The notes below the pieces were generated by a model, which made no database searches, was not told where the DNA came from, and saw only the letters and a list, made by a program, of their open reading frames with translations. A program made the position numbers and the translations under genes. Below are positions 1-7,496 of a stretch of DNA of 37,225 nucleotides, in pieces. Numbering within the stretch: the stretch's first letter is position 1; each line of letters begins with the position of its first letter. The stretch spans positions 1 through 37,225 of the forward strand of contig JAZNOL010000091.1 of NCBI GenBank assembly GCA_045580815.1, read 5' to 3'. The stretch is from JAZNOL01 sp045580815. Lineage in GTDB: Bacteria > Bacillota > Clostridia > RUG12999.

Positions 1-104
1 GTCAATGGGGTGCACGTTTTTATGCCGAAGAGGGCAAAAACTACCGTGATATTCTGCGTATTTATTATCAGGGAATTACATTTGACAACCTGTATGAAGC
101 CTGA
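1..104 (+). CDS. SpoIID/LytB-like protein, C-terminal fragment
   Basis: The frame starting at base 3 reads 33 codons without a stop and ends at TGA 102-104. The visible tail (QWGARFYAEEGKNYRDI, then a YYQGI motif) resembles the C-terminus of the SpoIID/LytB family, where a GxSQxGA...A..G..Y..IL..YY.G pattern closes the domain. Family members are membrane-anchored peptidoglycan lytic enzymes acting in forespore engulfment, or cell-wall amidase enhancers. The start and most of the gene lie outside the window, so SpoIID itself cannot be told from a paralogue. Spore genes spoVAD/spoVAE nearby agree with a sporulation role but do not prove it. Only 33 residues are available, hence moderate confidence. 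Confidence 0.6.
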   Translation, partial: QWGARFYAEEGKNYRDILRIYYQGITFDNLYEA

Positions 105-212
105 TAATCGCCTGTTTTCACATATTTTTTAATAAAAATAATCAAAACACACAAAAAAAACAAGGTAAATTTATGTAAATTAAATAAAATTTAAAAAATT
201 TTCAAGAAATAG

Positions 213-241
213 TTGAAATACTTGAAAAAGTGTGATATAAT
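213..241 (+). promoter_or_regulatory. Sigma-A promoter of rpsT
   Basis: TTGAAA at 213-218 and TATAAT at 236-241 are separated by 17 bp, with an extended -10 TGA just before the hexamer (233-235). Transcription would start near 248, leaving a leader of about 45 nt before the rpsT ATG at 294. This also shows that a TTG at 213 in frame with rpsT is the -35 box and not a start codon. Confidence 0.8.
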
Positions 242-293
242 ATGTTTTACGTGTCAAAGTTTCAATAAGAATATTAAAGATGAGGTGAAAAAA

Positions 294-557
294 ATGCCGA
301 ATATTAAATCAGCAAAAAAAAGAGTTTTAGTTGCTTCTAAAAAAACACTTCGTAATCAGATGATTAAAACAGCTCTTAAAACAGCTATCAAAAAATTTGA
401 AAAACTTGCTTTTGAAAAAAATAAAGAAGAAGCAAAAGCAGCTTACACAGAAGCTGTTAAGAAAATTGATATGGCTGTAACAAAAGGTATTTTGCACAAA
501 AACACAGCTGCAAGAAAAAAATCAGCTTTAACTCTTAAATTAAATAAAATAGACTAA
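294..557 (+). CDS. rpsT: 30S ribosomal protein S20
   Basis: An 87-residue, very Lys/Ala-rich protein beginning MPNIKSAKKRV, the standard opening of bacterial S20. S20 binds 16S rRNA early in 30S assembly and folds as a three-helix bundle; the whole sequence here is helical and basic as expected. The ATG at 294 is chosen because a GAGGTG ribosome site (282-287) precedes it by 6 nt, the length fits the family, and the upstream in-frame TTG lies inside the promoter. The gene is flanked by its own promoter (213-241) and a strong terminator (575-608), so it is probably monocistronic. S20 can be autoregulated in other bacteria; nothing here shows that directly. Confidence 0.96.
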   Translation: MPNIKSAKKRVLVASKKTLRNQMIKTALKTAIKKFEKLAFEKNKEEAKAAYTEAVKKIDMAVTKGILHKNTAARKKSALTLKLNKID

Positions 558-574
558 TTTTAACCCAGAATGAT

Positions 575-608
575 TCCGGACGCACCGTCAGCGTCCGGAG
601 TTTTTTTT
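575..608 (+). terminator. Intrinsic terminator of rpsT
   Basis: A perfect 9-bp stem (TCCGGACGC 575-583, GCGTCCGGA 591-599) with a 7-nt loop is followed by G and then a run of eight T. It separates the ribosomal transcript from the sporulation genes downstream. Confidence 0.93.
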
Positions 609-675
609 ATTTAAAAACTGCATATTTTTTATTCTTTTTTGAAAAAATAAAGAAAAAACAAAAAGGAAAAAAAGA

Positions 676-1680
676 ATGCGTAAAAAACAAACAATAAGGT
701 TTAAAAATCCGCCGTCAATTTTATCGTCCTACGCCGTTGTGGGGAATAAAGAGGGTAAAGGACCTCTGTCACAGTATTTCGATTTAATAACAGATGATGC
801 TCTTTTTGGCGAAAAATGTTGGGAAAAAGCCGAAAGTAAATTTTTAAAAACCGCTATAGGCGGTGTGATGAAAAAATCCAATTTGCAACCCGAAGACATA
901 GATTTTATTTTTGCAGGCGATTTGCTTAACCAATGTTCAAGCAGCCATTTTGCCGGCAGAAGTTTTGCTGTGCCGTTTTTCGGAATTTTCGGAGCCTGTT
1001 CTACAATGGCAGAGAGTCTTTGTTTAGGTGCAATGACAGTTGAAGGAGGATTTGGAGAAAAAGTAATTTGTGCCACAAGCAGTCATTTTTGTGCCGCCGA
1101 AAAGCAGTTTCGGTTTCCACTTGAATACGGTGGTCAACGTCCGCCCACGTCTCAGTGGACAGTAACAGGAGGTGCGGCGGCAATTGTGGCAGCAAGCGAT
1201 AAAATGCCATATATAACCCACATAACACCGGGAAAAATAATAGACATGGGTATAACCGATGCAAATAACATGGGCGTGGCAATGGCTCCTGCCGCTGCCG
1301 ATACTATTGCGGCACATTTAAACGACTTACAGCTTTCTGCCCAAGATTATGATGTTATTGTGACAGGTGATTTAGGCAAGGTGGGTAGTGAAGCGCTTAA
1401 AGAGCTTCTTTTTGAAAAAGGGATAGATATATCCGAAAATCATCTTGATTGCGGATGTATGATTTTTGATTTTAAAAATCAGGACGTTCACAGCGGCGGC
1501 AGCGGGTGCTGTTGTGGCGGTGCAACCCTTTGTTCAAAGCTTCTTTATCAGATTAAAGAAGGTATTTATTCAAAAATTCTGTTTGTGGCAACGGGAGCAC
1601 TGATGAATACGTCAACATGTCTGCAAGGGGAGAGTATTCCGTGCATTGCTCATGCGGTTGTTATAAGTAGGGATAAATAA
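676..1680 (+). CDS. spoVAD: Stage V sporulation protein AD
   Basis: This 334-residue protein matches SpoVAD throughout: the N-terminal FKNPPSILSSYAVVG segment, the GDLLNQC motif, the FGACSTMAESL segment and the C-terminal GALMNTSTCLQGESIP segment are hallmarks. SpoVAD has a thiolase-like fold and binds dipicolinic acid, helping load it into the forespore and release it at germination as part of the SpoVA complex at the inner spore membrane. AAAGGA lies about 8 nt before the ATG. spoVAE follows after 16 bp. In most spore formers spoVAC sits immediately upstream; here the upstream gene is rpsT with a terminator, so spoVAC is not in this cluster. A forespore (sigma-G) promoter is expected in 609-675 but only a poor match is visible. 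Confidence 0.95.
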   Translation: MRKKQTIRFKNPPSILSSYAVVGNKEGKGPLSQYFDLITDDALFGEKCWEKAESKFLKTAIGGVMKKSNLQPEDIDFIFAGDLLNQCSSSHFAGRSFAVPFFGIFGACSTMAESLCLGAMTVEGGFGEKVICATSSHFCAAEKQFRFPLEYGGQRPPTSQWTVTGGAAAIVAASDKMPYITHITPGKIIDMGITDANNMGVAMAPAAADTIAAHLNDLQLSAQDYDVIVTGDLGKVGSEALKELLFEKGIDISENHLDCGCMIFDFKNQDVHSGGSGCCCGGATLCSKLLYQIKEGIYSKILFVATGALMNTSTCLQGESIPCIAHAVVISRDK

Positions 1681-1696
1681 TAAAAAGGAGAAATTT

Positions 1697-2056
1697 ATGA
1701 ATTATTTATGGGCGTTTTTGGTTGGTGGAATAATTTGTGCAATAGGGCAGATACTTATAGATTTTACAAAAATGACACCGGCACGTATTTTGGTGCTGTT
1801 TGTGTGCCTTGGAGCTTTTTTGACACTTTTTGGATGGTATGAGCCTCTTGTAGAAATTGCAGGAGCAGGTGCAACCGTACCTATAAGCGGATTTGGTTAC
1901 AGCCTCGCAAAAGGAGCAATAAGTGCGGTTTCCAGGTTTGGAATAAGCGGAATTTTCACCGGAGGTCTTTCAGCAACAGCCGGCGGAATTGCGGCAGTTA
2001 TTTTATTTGCATTTGTTTTTGCTTTAATTTTTAAACCTAAAGAAAAAAATATGTAA
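1697..2056 (+). CDS. spoVAE: Stage V sporulation protein AE (AEb type)
   Basis: A 119-residue integral membrane protein with about four hydrophobic segments. The opening MNYLWAFLVGGIICAIGQIL and the central VPISGFGYSLAKGA segment are typical of SpoVAEb. It belongs to the SpoVA dipicolinic-acid channel of the spore inner membrane. AAAAGGAG lies 8 nt before the ATG, and the gene follows spoVAD by 16 bp, so the two are cotranscribed. The C-terminus is a short charged tail. The companion SpoVAC channel subunit is not encoded next to it. Confidence 0.93.
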   Translation: MNYLWAFLVGGIICAIGQILIDFTKMTPARILVLFVCLGAFLTLFGWYEPLVEIAGAGATVPISGFGYSLAKGAISAVSRFGISGIFTGGLSATAGGIAAVILFAFVFALIFKPKEKNM

Positions 2057-2082
2057 TTTATATTACAAAAATAGCATTTTTG

Positions 2083-2111
2083 TTGACTTATTTTTTGTTT
2101 TATGATAAATT
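2083..2111 (+). promoter_or_regulatory. Probable sigma-A promoter of the TIM-barrel gene
   Basis: TTGACT (2083-2088) and TAAATT (2106-2111) are 17 bp apart, with TG at 2103-2104 giving an extended -10. The -10 hexamer matches consensus at four of six positions, so this is a moderate call. It would separate the following gene from the spoVA transcript. Confidence 0.5.
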
Positions 2112-2144
2112 ATAAGAAATGTCAATAAAAAAGGAGATAAAAAT

Positions 2145-2963
2145 ATGAGAAAACTCGGTATTTATGCAGGATGTGGCTTTAAAACCGACAGTGAAACACA
2201 AATAAAAATTGCATCTCAGGTGGGCTTTGACTGCGTTTTTATCGGTTTCGGAAACAGAACACCTGACGAAGAGTGTCCGAAAATGGCATCAAGCTATGCA
2301 AAAGTTGCCGCCAACTGCGGTATTGAAATTGAAACAATTCATTCAAAATTCGGCGATATAAATTCCATGTGGGAAGGAAACGCCGAAGCGTACATAAAAT
2401 CCACAAATCTTTGTGTGGATATAGCAAAAGAAAACGGCATTAAAACTGTTGTTATTCATGAAACAATCGGGGCTGTTGCACCACCTATTCACAAAGAGGG
2501 ACTTAAAAACTTTGAAAAAATTGTTTCTCATGCAGAAAAACAGGGCGTAAACCTTGCTTTTGAAAACCTTGAATTTCCCAGATTTTTGCGTGCTGTTTTA
2601 GACGAATTCAAATCGCCCCACGTAGGTTTTTGCTACGATTGCGGTCATGAATGGTGTTACACTCCCGGTGTTGATTATCTGCCCATGTACGGTGACAGAC
2701 TGATGTGTACCCATATTCACGATAATTTCGGACAAAACGGCAATAATATAATGACATTTGACGATGATAATCATATGATTCCTTTTGACGGCGAAATTGA
2801 TTTTAAGCGTGTTGCAAAAATGATTAAACAAACAGGCAAAAATGTGCCTTTAACCCTTGAACTTTCAAATAAAATGCCTGTTTACAGCGAGGTTTTGTGC
2901 TTTGATTTTATAAAACGTGCATACGCTTCTGCCGTAAAATTGCGTGATATGATTGACGGGTAG
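2145..2963 (+). CDS. Sugar phosphate isomerase/epimerase (xylose isomerase-like TIM barrel)
   Basis: A 272-residue protein of the AP-endonuclease-2/xylose-isomerase-like superfamily. Candidate metal ligands sit at the expected strand ends: E140 in AFENLE, D165 and H168 in CYDCGHE, H190/H192 in THIHDN and E239 in LTLEL. Family members isomerise or epimerise sugars or inositol derivatives using a divalent metal; the substrate cannot be read from the sequence. A strong AAGGAGAT ribosome site lies about 6 nt before the ATG. The gene has its own promoter and shares a bidirectional terminator with the converging LysR gene. No signal peptide is seen, so it is cytoplasmic. Confidence 0.85.
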   Translation: MRKLGIYAGCGFKTDSETQIKIASQVGFDCVFIGFGNRTPDEECPKMASSYAKVAANCGIEIETIHSKFGDINSMWEGNAEAYIKSTNLCVDIAKENGIKTVVIHETIGAVAPPIHKEGLKNFEKIVSHAEKQGVNLAFENLEFPRFLRAVLDEFKSPHVGFCYDCGHEWCYTPGVDYLPMYGDRLMCTHIHDNFGQNGNNIMTFDDDNHMIPFDGEIDFKRVAKMIKQTGKNVPLTLELSNKMPVYSEVLCFDFIKRAYASAVKLRDMIDG

Positions 2964-2987
2964 GGGTGTTTTAAAACTTATAAAAAA

Positions 2988-3021
2988 AAGGCTTAAGCAA
3001 AATTTATTTTGCTTAGGCCTT
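2988..3021. terminator. Bidirectional terminator between the TIM-barrel and LysR genes
   Basis: A 15-bp stem (arms 2988-3002 and 3007-3021, one mismatch that can pair as G-T) closes a 4-nt loop. An A-run precedes it (2982-2989) and a T-rich tract follows, so it can end transcripts from both converging genes. Confidence 0.85.
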
Positions 3022-3030
3022 AATATATAT

Positions 3031-3873
3031 TTATTTTACAAATTTTTTAACATGTTTTAAAAACCGTTCTCCTGCCCAGGAAAGGGTATTTTCGTCGTAT
3101 TCAATACCTATTATACGCGAAATTTCCGGGGAAAGCTTTAAAATTTTTACTCCCGACGGAACAATATTCATGCTCAACTTCGGCAACACCGCCACACCTA
3201 AATTTTCACGTACCATATAAACCGCAGAATTGTTTTCTATAGAATTAAGCGGCAGTATTTCTTTGAATTTTGAATAATCAAAATAATTTTCCAAAACCTT
3301 TTCGTCAAGACGTATAATCGGATGTAAATAAAGCTCATCTATGGTAATTTCCGTTTTAAAGGCAAACCAATTTTCGGGAACTACCGCAACGTATTCGTCT
3401 TTCATAATCGGAATCCACTGTTTTGTAAAGTTTAAATCGTCCGTAAAAACAATGTCGGCAACACCGTTTTCAATCCAGTGTTGCATATAATCATCAACCG
3501 AAATAGTTGTTTTTACCGACGGATATGCCTGCTTAAAGCTTTGCAGAATTTCCGGTAAAACATGCAACGCAATACTTGAAAAACAGCCGATTTTAAGAGT
3601 GAGATTTTTCTTTTTGATAATATCGGCAGCCGCATCGGTCAAAGCCGTTTCGGCGGCTATAACGTTGTGGAATTTATCGTAAAGTTTTTTCGCGTCGTCT
3701 GTTAATTCTATGCCTTTGTTTGTGCGATTAAACAGTTTTATACCGATTTCGTTTTCAAGTGCATCTGCCATATGTGAAACTGCGGAAGGAGTATAAGAAA
3801 ATTCTTTGGCTGTTTTAGAAAAACTTTTGTTTTTTGCAATAAGTAAAAACGATTTTATTTTAAGTGTATCCAT
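3031..3873 (-). CDS. LysR-family transcriptional regulator
   Basis: A 280-residue LysR-type regulator. The winged helix-turn-helix fills residues 1-60 (FLLIAKNKSFSKTAKEF, then TPSAVSHMADALE and KLFNRTNKGIELT). A periplasmic-binding-like effector domain follows from about residue 90 (TLKIGCFSSIALHVLP...). It stands divergent from a YitT membrane protein gene, the usual arrangement for a LysR activator and its target. Its promoter has perfect -35 and -10 boxes, and an 8-bp inverted repeat of the LysR T-N11-A type covers the predicted transcription start, so negative autoregulation is likely. The effector is unknown. An AGAGG ribosome site lies just upstream of the ATG. Confidence 0.92.
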   Translation of the reverse strand: MDTLKIKSFLLIAKNKSFSKTAKEFSYTPSAVSHMADALENEIGIKLFNRTNKGIELTDDAKKLYDKFHNVIAAETALTDAAADIIKKKNLTLKIGCFSSIALHVLPEILQSFKQAYPSVKTTISVDDYMQHWIENGVADIVFTDDLNFTKQWIPIMKDEYVAVVPENWFAFKTEITIDELYLHPIIRLDEKVLENYFDYSKFKEILPLNSIENNSAVYMVRENLGVAVLPKLSMNIVPSGVKILKLSPEISRIIGIEYDENTLSWAGERFLKHVKKFVK

Positions 3874-3891
3874 TATTATAACCTCTTTTAG

Positions 3892-3910
3892 TTGTGAAAT
3901 TTTTTCACAA
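3892..3910. promoter_or_regulatory. Inverted-repeat operator, probable LysR binding site
   Basis: TTGTGAAA (3892-3899) and TTTCACAA (3903-3910) form a perfect 8-bp dyad with a 3-nt centre, fitting the LysR-box T-N11-A pattern. It begins about 5 bp after the lysR -10 box and lies about 20 bp upstream of the yitT -35 box. It can thus occlude the regulator's own promoter and position an activator for yitT. Confidence 0.7.
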
Positions 3911-3914
3911 TATT

Positions 3915-3943
3915 ATTATAAATCTTCGTTTTACATTTGTCAA
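3915..3943 (-). promoter_or_regulatory. Consensus sigma-A promoter of the lysR gene
   Basis: Read on the minus strand: TTGACA (3943-3938), a 17-bp spacer, and TATAAT (3920-3915). Both hexamers are perfect. Transcription would start near 3908, inside the inverted-repeat operator. Confidence 0.85.
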
Positions 3944-3958
3944 GTTCTATGTTAAAAT
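3930..3958 (+). promoter_or_regulatory. Sigma-A promoter of the yitT gene
   Basis: TTTACA (3930-3935), a 17-bp spacer and TAAAAT (3953-3958), with TG at 3950-3951 giving an extended -10. It overlaps the divergent lysR promoter: the two -35 boxes are only 2 bp apart, so the polymerases should compete. Confidence 0.75.
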
Positions 3959-3982
3959 AAATTGGAAACGGAGGTAAACAAA

Positions 3983-4891
3983 ATGACATCACTTTTAAAG
4001 AAGGAAATACCAAGCATTTTAACGATGCTGGCGGCGGTTTTTATATCGTTTGTATCGTTGCACGTGTTTATTATTCCGGCAAATTTTTCGCCCAGCGGTA
4101 TAGACGGAGTAAGTACAATTTTATACGAAATTACAGGTATAAATACAGGATGGTTTAAAATTATAATAAACATACCGCTTATAATTTTGGCATGGAAGTT
4201 TTTGAAAAAAAGGTACGTGTTTTACGTTATGATTTTTACGCTGATAGATTCTGTTGGTGTAATATTGCTTGAAAAAATAAATTTTTATACGTTTATTCCG
4301 CAGTACATATCTAATGCCGAAGCAGTCGGATATCGGTTGCTTGCATCAATATTTTCGGGAGTAGCAATGGGCGTTTGTACCGCTTTAATGCTTAAAATAA
4401 ACTGTTCAACCGGCGGTGTTGATATAATTGCCTGCCTGATAAATCTTAAAAAAACAAGAATAAACGTGGAAAGAATTATCAGCATAATTTGCTATTTTAT
4501 TATTGGATTTTCTTATTTTATTTATCATGACCTGACAAGTGTATTGCTTTCAATAATCCAGGTTTTCATTTTTGAATGGACCGTTGCCGAAATTTTGCGG
4601 CATAAACGGTACGGGCTGGAAGTAAAAATAATTACAAAAGAACCCGAAAAAATCCGTGATAACATTCTTTATCGGCATAATCACAGTGCAACAGTTGTAA
4701 AAGCACAGGGAATGTTCAGCGGCGATGATTATTATATGGTTATTACCGTTATGGACAATAAAAATGTGTCGGAATTTATGAATACGCTTAAACAGTATCC
4801 CGAAACTTTTGTCTATTTTTCGGACAGAGTAAGTGTTCAGGGCGATTTTCATTTTGGTGACAACGAAAAAAAGAATATAAAAGCTTGCTGA
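3983..4891 (+). CDS. YitT family membrane protein (DUF161 + DUF2179)
   Basis: A 302-residue protein with about five hydrophobic segments (residues 10-200) followed by a soluble DUF2179-like domain of about 85 residues (LEVKIITKEPEKIRDNIL to FVYFSDRVSVQG). The conserved IPANFSPSGIDGVSTIL and CSTGGVDIIACLI segments mark the YitT/YebE family. The function of the family is not established; transport or small-molecule sensing has been suggested. The ATG at 3983 is preferred over an in-frame TTG at 3962, because GGAGG (3970-3974) lies 8 nt upstream of it and the TTG falls at the predicted transcription start. The divergent LysR gene suggests controlled expression. A paralogue is encoded at 29543-30397. 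Confidence 0.88.
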   Translation: MTSLLKKEIPSILTMLAAVFISFVSLHVFIIPANFSPSGIDGVSTILYEITGINTGWFKIIINIPLIILAWKFLKKRYVFYVMIFTLIDSVGVILLEKINFYTFIPQYISNAEAVGYRLLASIFSGVAMGVCTALMLKINCSTGGVDIIACLINLKKTRINVERIISIICYFIIGFSYFIYHDLTSVLLSIIQVFIFEWTVAEILRHKRYGLEVKIITKEPEKIRDNILYRHNHSATVVKAQGMFSGDDYYMVITVMDNKNVSEFMNTLKQYPETFVYFSDRVSVQGDFHFGDNEKKNIKAC

Positions 4892-4904
4892 TTGCGACAG
4901 ATAC

Positions 4905-4990
4905 CGCTAAAAATCCGTAGAGAACGGTTTGTGACCGCTTGCGTTTCACAAAAACCTCACAATCCGTAGGGGTCGGCATCCCAGGCAGCT
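4905..4990 (+). repeat. Two decayed R2 (CCGTAGGG) hairpin repeats
   Basis: The 315-bp spacer between yitT and pgk holds two degenerate copies of the CCGTAGGG-hairpin family (about 4909-4936 and 4963-4989). The boxes are recognisable but the stems are partly mispaired. Apart from the pgk promoter, nothing else is recognisable between 4990 and 5120. Confidence 0.5.
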
Positions 4991-5121
4991 CGAATCCGCA
5001 CAAATCTACGGAATACTTTCAAGGTCGCTTCTTAGGCTTTCGTGATTTTATACACAATGCAGTAATCGGACAAAAAAGATAGTTAATTTATTGTCAATTC
5101 CTATAAAATTTAAATTTTCTC

Positions 5122-5150
5122 TTGAAAAAATAAAAAATTTGGTATATAAT
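5122..5150 (+). promoter_or_regulatory. Sigma-A promoter of pgk
   Basis: TTGAAA (5122-5127), a 17-bp spacer and a perfect TATAAT (5145-5150). The predicted start near 5157 gives a leader of about 50 nt. This is the only clear promoter before the glycolytic run. Confidence 0.85.
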
Positions 5151-5206
5151 ATAATTTGTAGGTAAAAAATCTTTTAAAACAAATAAATACGAAAGGCTGA
5201 TGAAAA

Positions 5207-6394
5207 ATGGCTCTTAACAAAAAAACAGTTGAAGACATTGAAGTTGAAGGCAAAAAAGTTCTTGTACGCTGCGATTTCAACGTGCCGCTTGATGAAAACG
5301 GCAATATCACAGACGAAAACCGTATTGTAGGTGCTCTGCCCACAATTCAGTATCTTATCGGCAAAGGTGCAAAGGTTATTCTTTGCTCACACATGGGTAA
5401 ACCCAAGGGCAACCCTGTTCCCGAACTTTCACTTGCTCCTGTTGCAAAAAGACTTTCCGAAAAACTTGGCAAAGAAGTTGTTTTTGCTGCTGACGACAAT
5501 GTTGTCGGCGAAAACGCAAAAGCCGCTGTTGCAGCAATGAACGACGGTGACGTTGTGCTTCTTGAAAACACACGTTACAGAGCTGAAGAAACAAAAAATG
5601 TTGACGAATTTTCAAAAGACCTCGCTTCTCTTGCAGACGTTTTCGTAAACGACGCTTTCGGTACAGCACACCGTGCTCACTGCTCAAACGTTGGCGTAAG
5701 CGCATTACTTAAACCCGCTGTTGCAGGCTACCTTATTGAAAAAGAAATCAAATTCCTCGGCAACGCCGTTGAAAACCCCGAAAGACCCCTTGTTGCAATC
5801 CTTGGTGGTTCAAAAGTTTCTTCAAAAATTTCCGTTATTGAAAATCTTCTTAAAAAAGTTGATAAACTCATCATCGGTGGCGGTATGGCTTACACATTCT
5901 TTGCCGCACAGGGCAAAACAGTAGGCACATCACTTCTCGAAGCTGATTACATCGACTATGCTAAAAAGATGATTGACGAAGCAGGCGACAAACTCGTTCT
6001 TCCTGTTGACACAGTTGTTGCTCAGGAATTTAACAACGATGCTCCTTCAAAAGTTGTTGAAGGCAATATTCCCGAAGACTACATGGGTCTTGACATCGGT
6101 CCTAAAACAATCGCACTGTTCAAAGACGTTCTTAAAGATGCTAAAACAGTTGTCTGGAACGGACCTATGGGCGTATTTGAAATGCCTAACTTTGCAAAAG
6201 GTACAAACGAAATCGCTTCAATGCTCGCTGACCTTGATGCAACAACAGTTATCGGTGGCGGCGACAGCGTTGCAGCTGTTAACCAGGCAGGTCTCGGTGA
6301 TAAAATGACTCACATTTCAACCGGTGGCGGCGCTTCAATGGAATTCCTTGAAGGTAAGGCACTTCCCGGTATCGTTAGCCTTGACGATAAATAA
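5207..6394 (+). CDS. pgk: Phosphoglycerate kinase
   Basis: A 395-residue cytoplasmic enzyme converting 1,3-bisphosphoglycerate and ADP to 3-phosphoglycerate and ATP. The substrate-binding CDFNVPLDENGNIT segment (about residues 22-35), the SHMGKPKG loop, the GTAHRAHCS motif and the C-terminal nucleotide-binding VIGGGDSVAA segment are all present, and the length is standard. AAAGG lies 10 nt before the ATG. The gene heads a run of tpiA, gpmI and eno. A glyceraldehyde-3-phosphate dehydrogenase gene, which often precedes pgk in Firmicutes, is not present upstream here. A GC-rich hairpin follows at 6410-6430. Confidence 0.98.
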   Translation: MALNKKTVEDIEVEGKKVLVRCDFNVPLDENGNITDENRIVGALPTIQYLIGKGAKVILCSHMGKPKGNPVPELSLAPVAKRLSEKLGKEVVFAADDNVVGENAKAAVAAMNDGDVVLLENTRYRAEETKNVDEFSKDLASLADVFVNDAFGTAHRAHCSNVGVSALLKPAVAGYLIEKEIKFLGNAVENPERPLVAILGGSKVSSKISVIENLLKKVDKLIIGGGMAYTFFAAQGKTVGTSLLEADYIDYAKKMIDEAGDKLVLPVDTVVAQEFNNDAPSKVVEGNIPEDYMGLDIGPKTIALFKDVLKDAKTVVWNGPMGVFEMPNFAKGTNEIASMLADLDATTVIGGGDSVAAVNQAGLGDKMTHISTGGGASMEFLEGKALPGIVSLDDK

Positions 6395-6409
6395 TTTAAA
6401 ATTTTTTCG

Positions 6410-6430
6410 GGCGGGGTTTTAAATCCCGCC
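6410..6430 (+). terminator. GC-rich hairpin after pgk
   Basis: GGCGGGGTT pairs with the AAATCCCGCC side (6410-6418 with 6422-6430, one G-T pair) around a 3-nt loop. No T-run follows, so it may stabilise the pgk 3' end or only partly terminate. Confidence 0.4.
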
Positions 6431-6509
6431 TGTATGATGTTTAAAATAATTATTGCGACGGCAGTTTTAAGCTGTTTCTTATAATGATTATATAGAAATT
6501 TGCCTCGAC

Positions 6510-6641
6510 CCTTGCCTCCCTCTGACGAGGGAGGTGGCAAAACCGCAGGTTTTGACGGAGGGAGAGAAAGTAAATATATAAAAATATCTCTCCCTCAGTC
6601 TCGCATTCGCTCGACAGCTCCCTCGTCAGAGGGAGCCAAGG
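6510..6641 (+). mobile_element. R1 element, ORF-less copy (MITE-like)
   Basis: A 132-bp unit with inverted ends. The left arm has an outer hairpin CCTCCCTC/TGAC/GAGGGAGG, then an inner hairpin CAAAACC/GCA/GGTTTTG (6538-6554) and a CGGAGGGAGAG box. About 20 bp of AT-rich DNA follow, then the right arm with CTCTCCCTC, an imperfect inner hairpin and an outer hairpin GCTCCCTC/GTCA/GAGGGAGC (6617-6636). It has the same architecture as the DUF559-carrying copy at 7567-8027 and looks like its internally deleted derivative. It lies in the 349-bp pgk-tpiA spacer. A TATAAT at 6701-6706 may be a tpiA -10, but no good -35 is visible. Confidence 0.8.
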
Positions 6642-6743
6642 AGATTGTGTGCCAAAAGGTTTTCTTGCTGAGAATAAGGCGTTGATAGGTGCAACCAATC
6701 TATAATATTTTCAATAAAAATAAATCGAAAGAAGGACATTAAA

Positions 6744-7496
6744 ATGAGAACAAAAGTTATTGCAGGAAACTGGAAAATGAACAACACTCCCGAAGAAGGC
6801 AAAGCACTTATTGAAGGCATAAAAGCAGCCGCAGACAAAGCAACCTGCGAGGTTGTTGTTTGTGCTCCTTTTGTTGCACTTCCGGCAGCAGTCCAAGCTG
6901 CAAACGGCAGCCGCATCGGCGTTGGTGCAGAAAATATGCACTTTGAAGACAAAGGTGCTTTTACCGGCGAAGTTTCAGCTGATATGCTTAATGCTGTTGG
7001 CGTTAAATACGTTGTAATCGGTCACAGCGAACGCCGTGAATATTTTGCAGAAACAGACGAAACAGTTAACAAAAAAATCAAAAAAGCTCTTGAAAAAGGT
7101 TTAGTTCCGATTTTCTGCTGCGGCGAAACTTTAGAGCAGCGTGAAAACGGCATTACTTTTGACTGGATTGCAATGCAGATTAAACTCGGCATGAACGGCA
7201 TTTCAGCAGAAGATGCAACAAAAGTTATCATCGCTTACGAACCCATCTGGGCAATCGGCACAGGCAAAACAGCAACAGACGACCAGGCAAACGAAGTTTG
7301 TGCGGCAATCCGTGAAACAATTTCTGAAATTTATAACGCAGACGTTGCTGACGAAATCCGTATTCTTTACGGCGGCAGCATGAACGCTAAAAATGCTGAC
7401 GGTCTGCTTAAAATGAGCGATATCGACGGCGGTCTTATTGGTGGTGCAAGCCTTAAAGCCGAAGATTTCTCAACAATTATCAACTTTGCAGGTTAA
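6744..7496 (+). CDS. tpiA: Triosephosphate isomerase
   Basis: A 250-residue (beta/alpha)8 enzyme interconverting dihydroxyacetone phosphate and glyceraldehyde-3-phosphate. Catalytic residues are all present: N9 and K11 in AGNWKMN, H94 in IGHSERR and E166 in AYEPIWAIGTGKTA. The phosphate-binding LYGGSMNAKN and GGLIGGASL segments close the barrel. GAAGGA precedes the ATG by 7 nt. It lies between pgk and gpmI, but both flanking spacers contain R1 elements. Confidence 0.98.
   Translation: MRTKVIAGNWKMNNTPEEGKALIEGIKAAADKATCEVVVCAPFVALPAAVQAANGSRIGVGAENMHFEDKGAFTGEVSADMLNAVGVKYVVIGHSERREYFAETDETVNKKIKKALEKGLVPIFCCGETLEQRENGITFDWIAMQIKLGMNGISAEDATKVIIAYEPIWAIGTGKTATDDQANEVCAAIRETISEIYNADVADEIRILYGGSMNAKNADGLLKMSDIDGGLIGGASLKAEDFSTIINFAG

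Noticed and set aside
213..293. An N-terminal extension of rpsT from TTG 213
   Set aside because: The TTG is the promoter -35 box; a good ribosome site precedes ATG 294, and S20 starts MPNIKSAKKR in the family.
619..649. A sigma-G promoter for spoVAD (TGCATA at 619-624)
   Set aside because: The -35-like TGCATA is good, but at 18 bp spacing the -10 is AAAATAA, far from CATACTA, in a very A-rich tract. Forespore control is likely, but this site is not convincing.
6682..6706. A tpiA promoter (TTGATA ... TATAAT)
   Set aside because: The -10 is perfect but the spacer to TTGATA is only 13 bp, and the position 17 bp upstream (GGCGTT) is not a -35.
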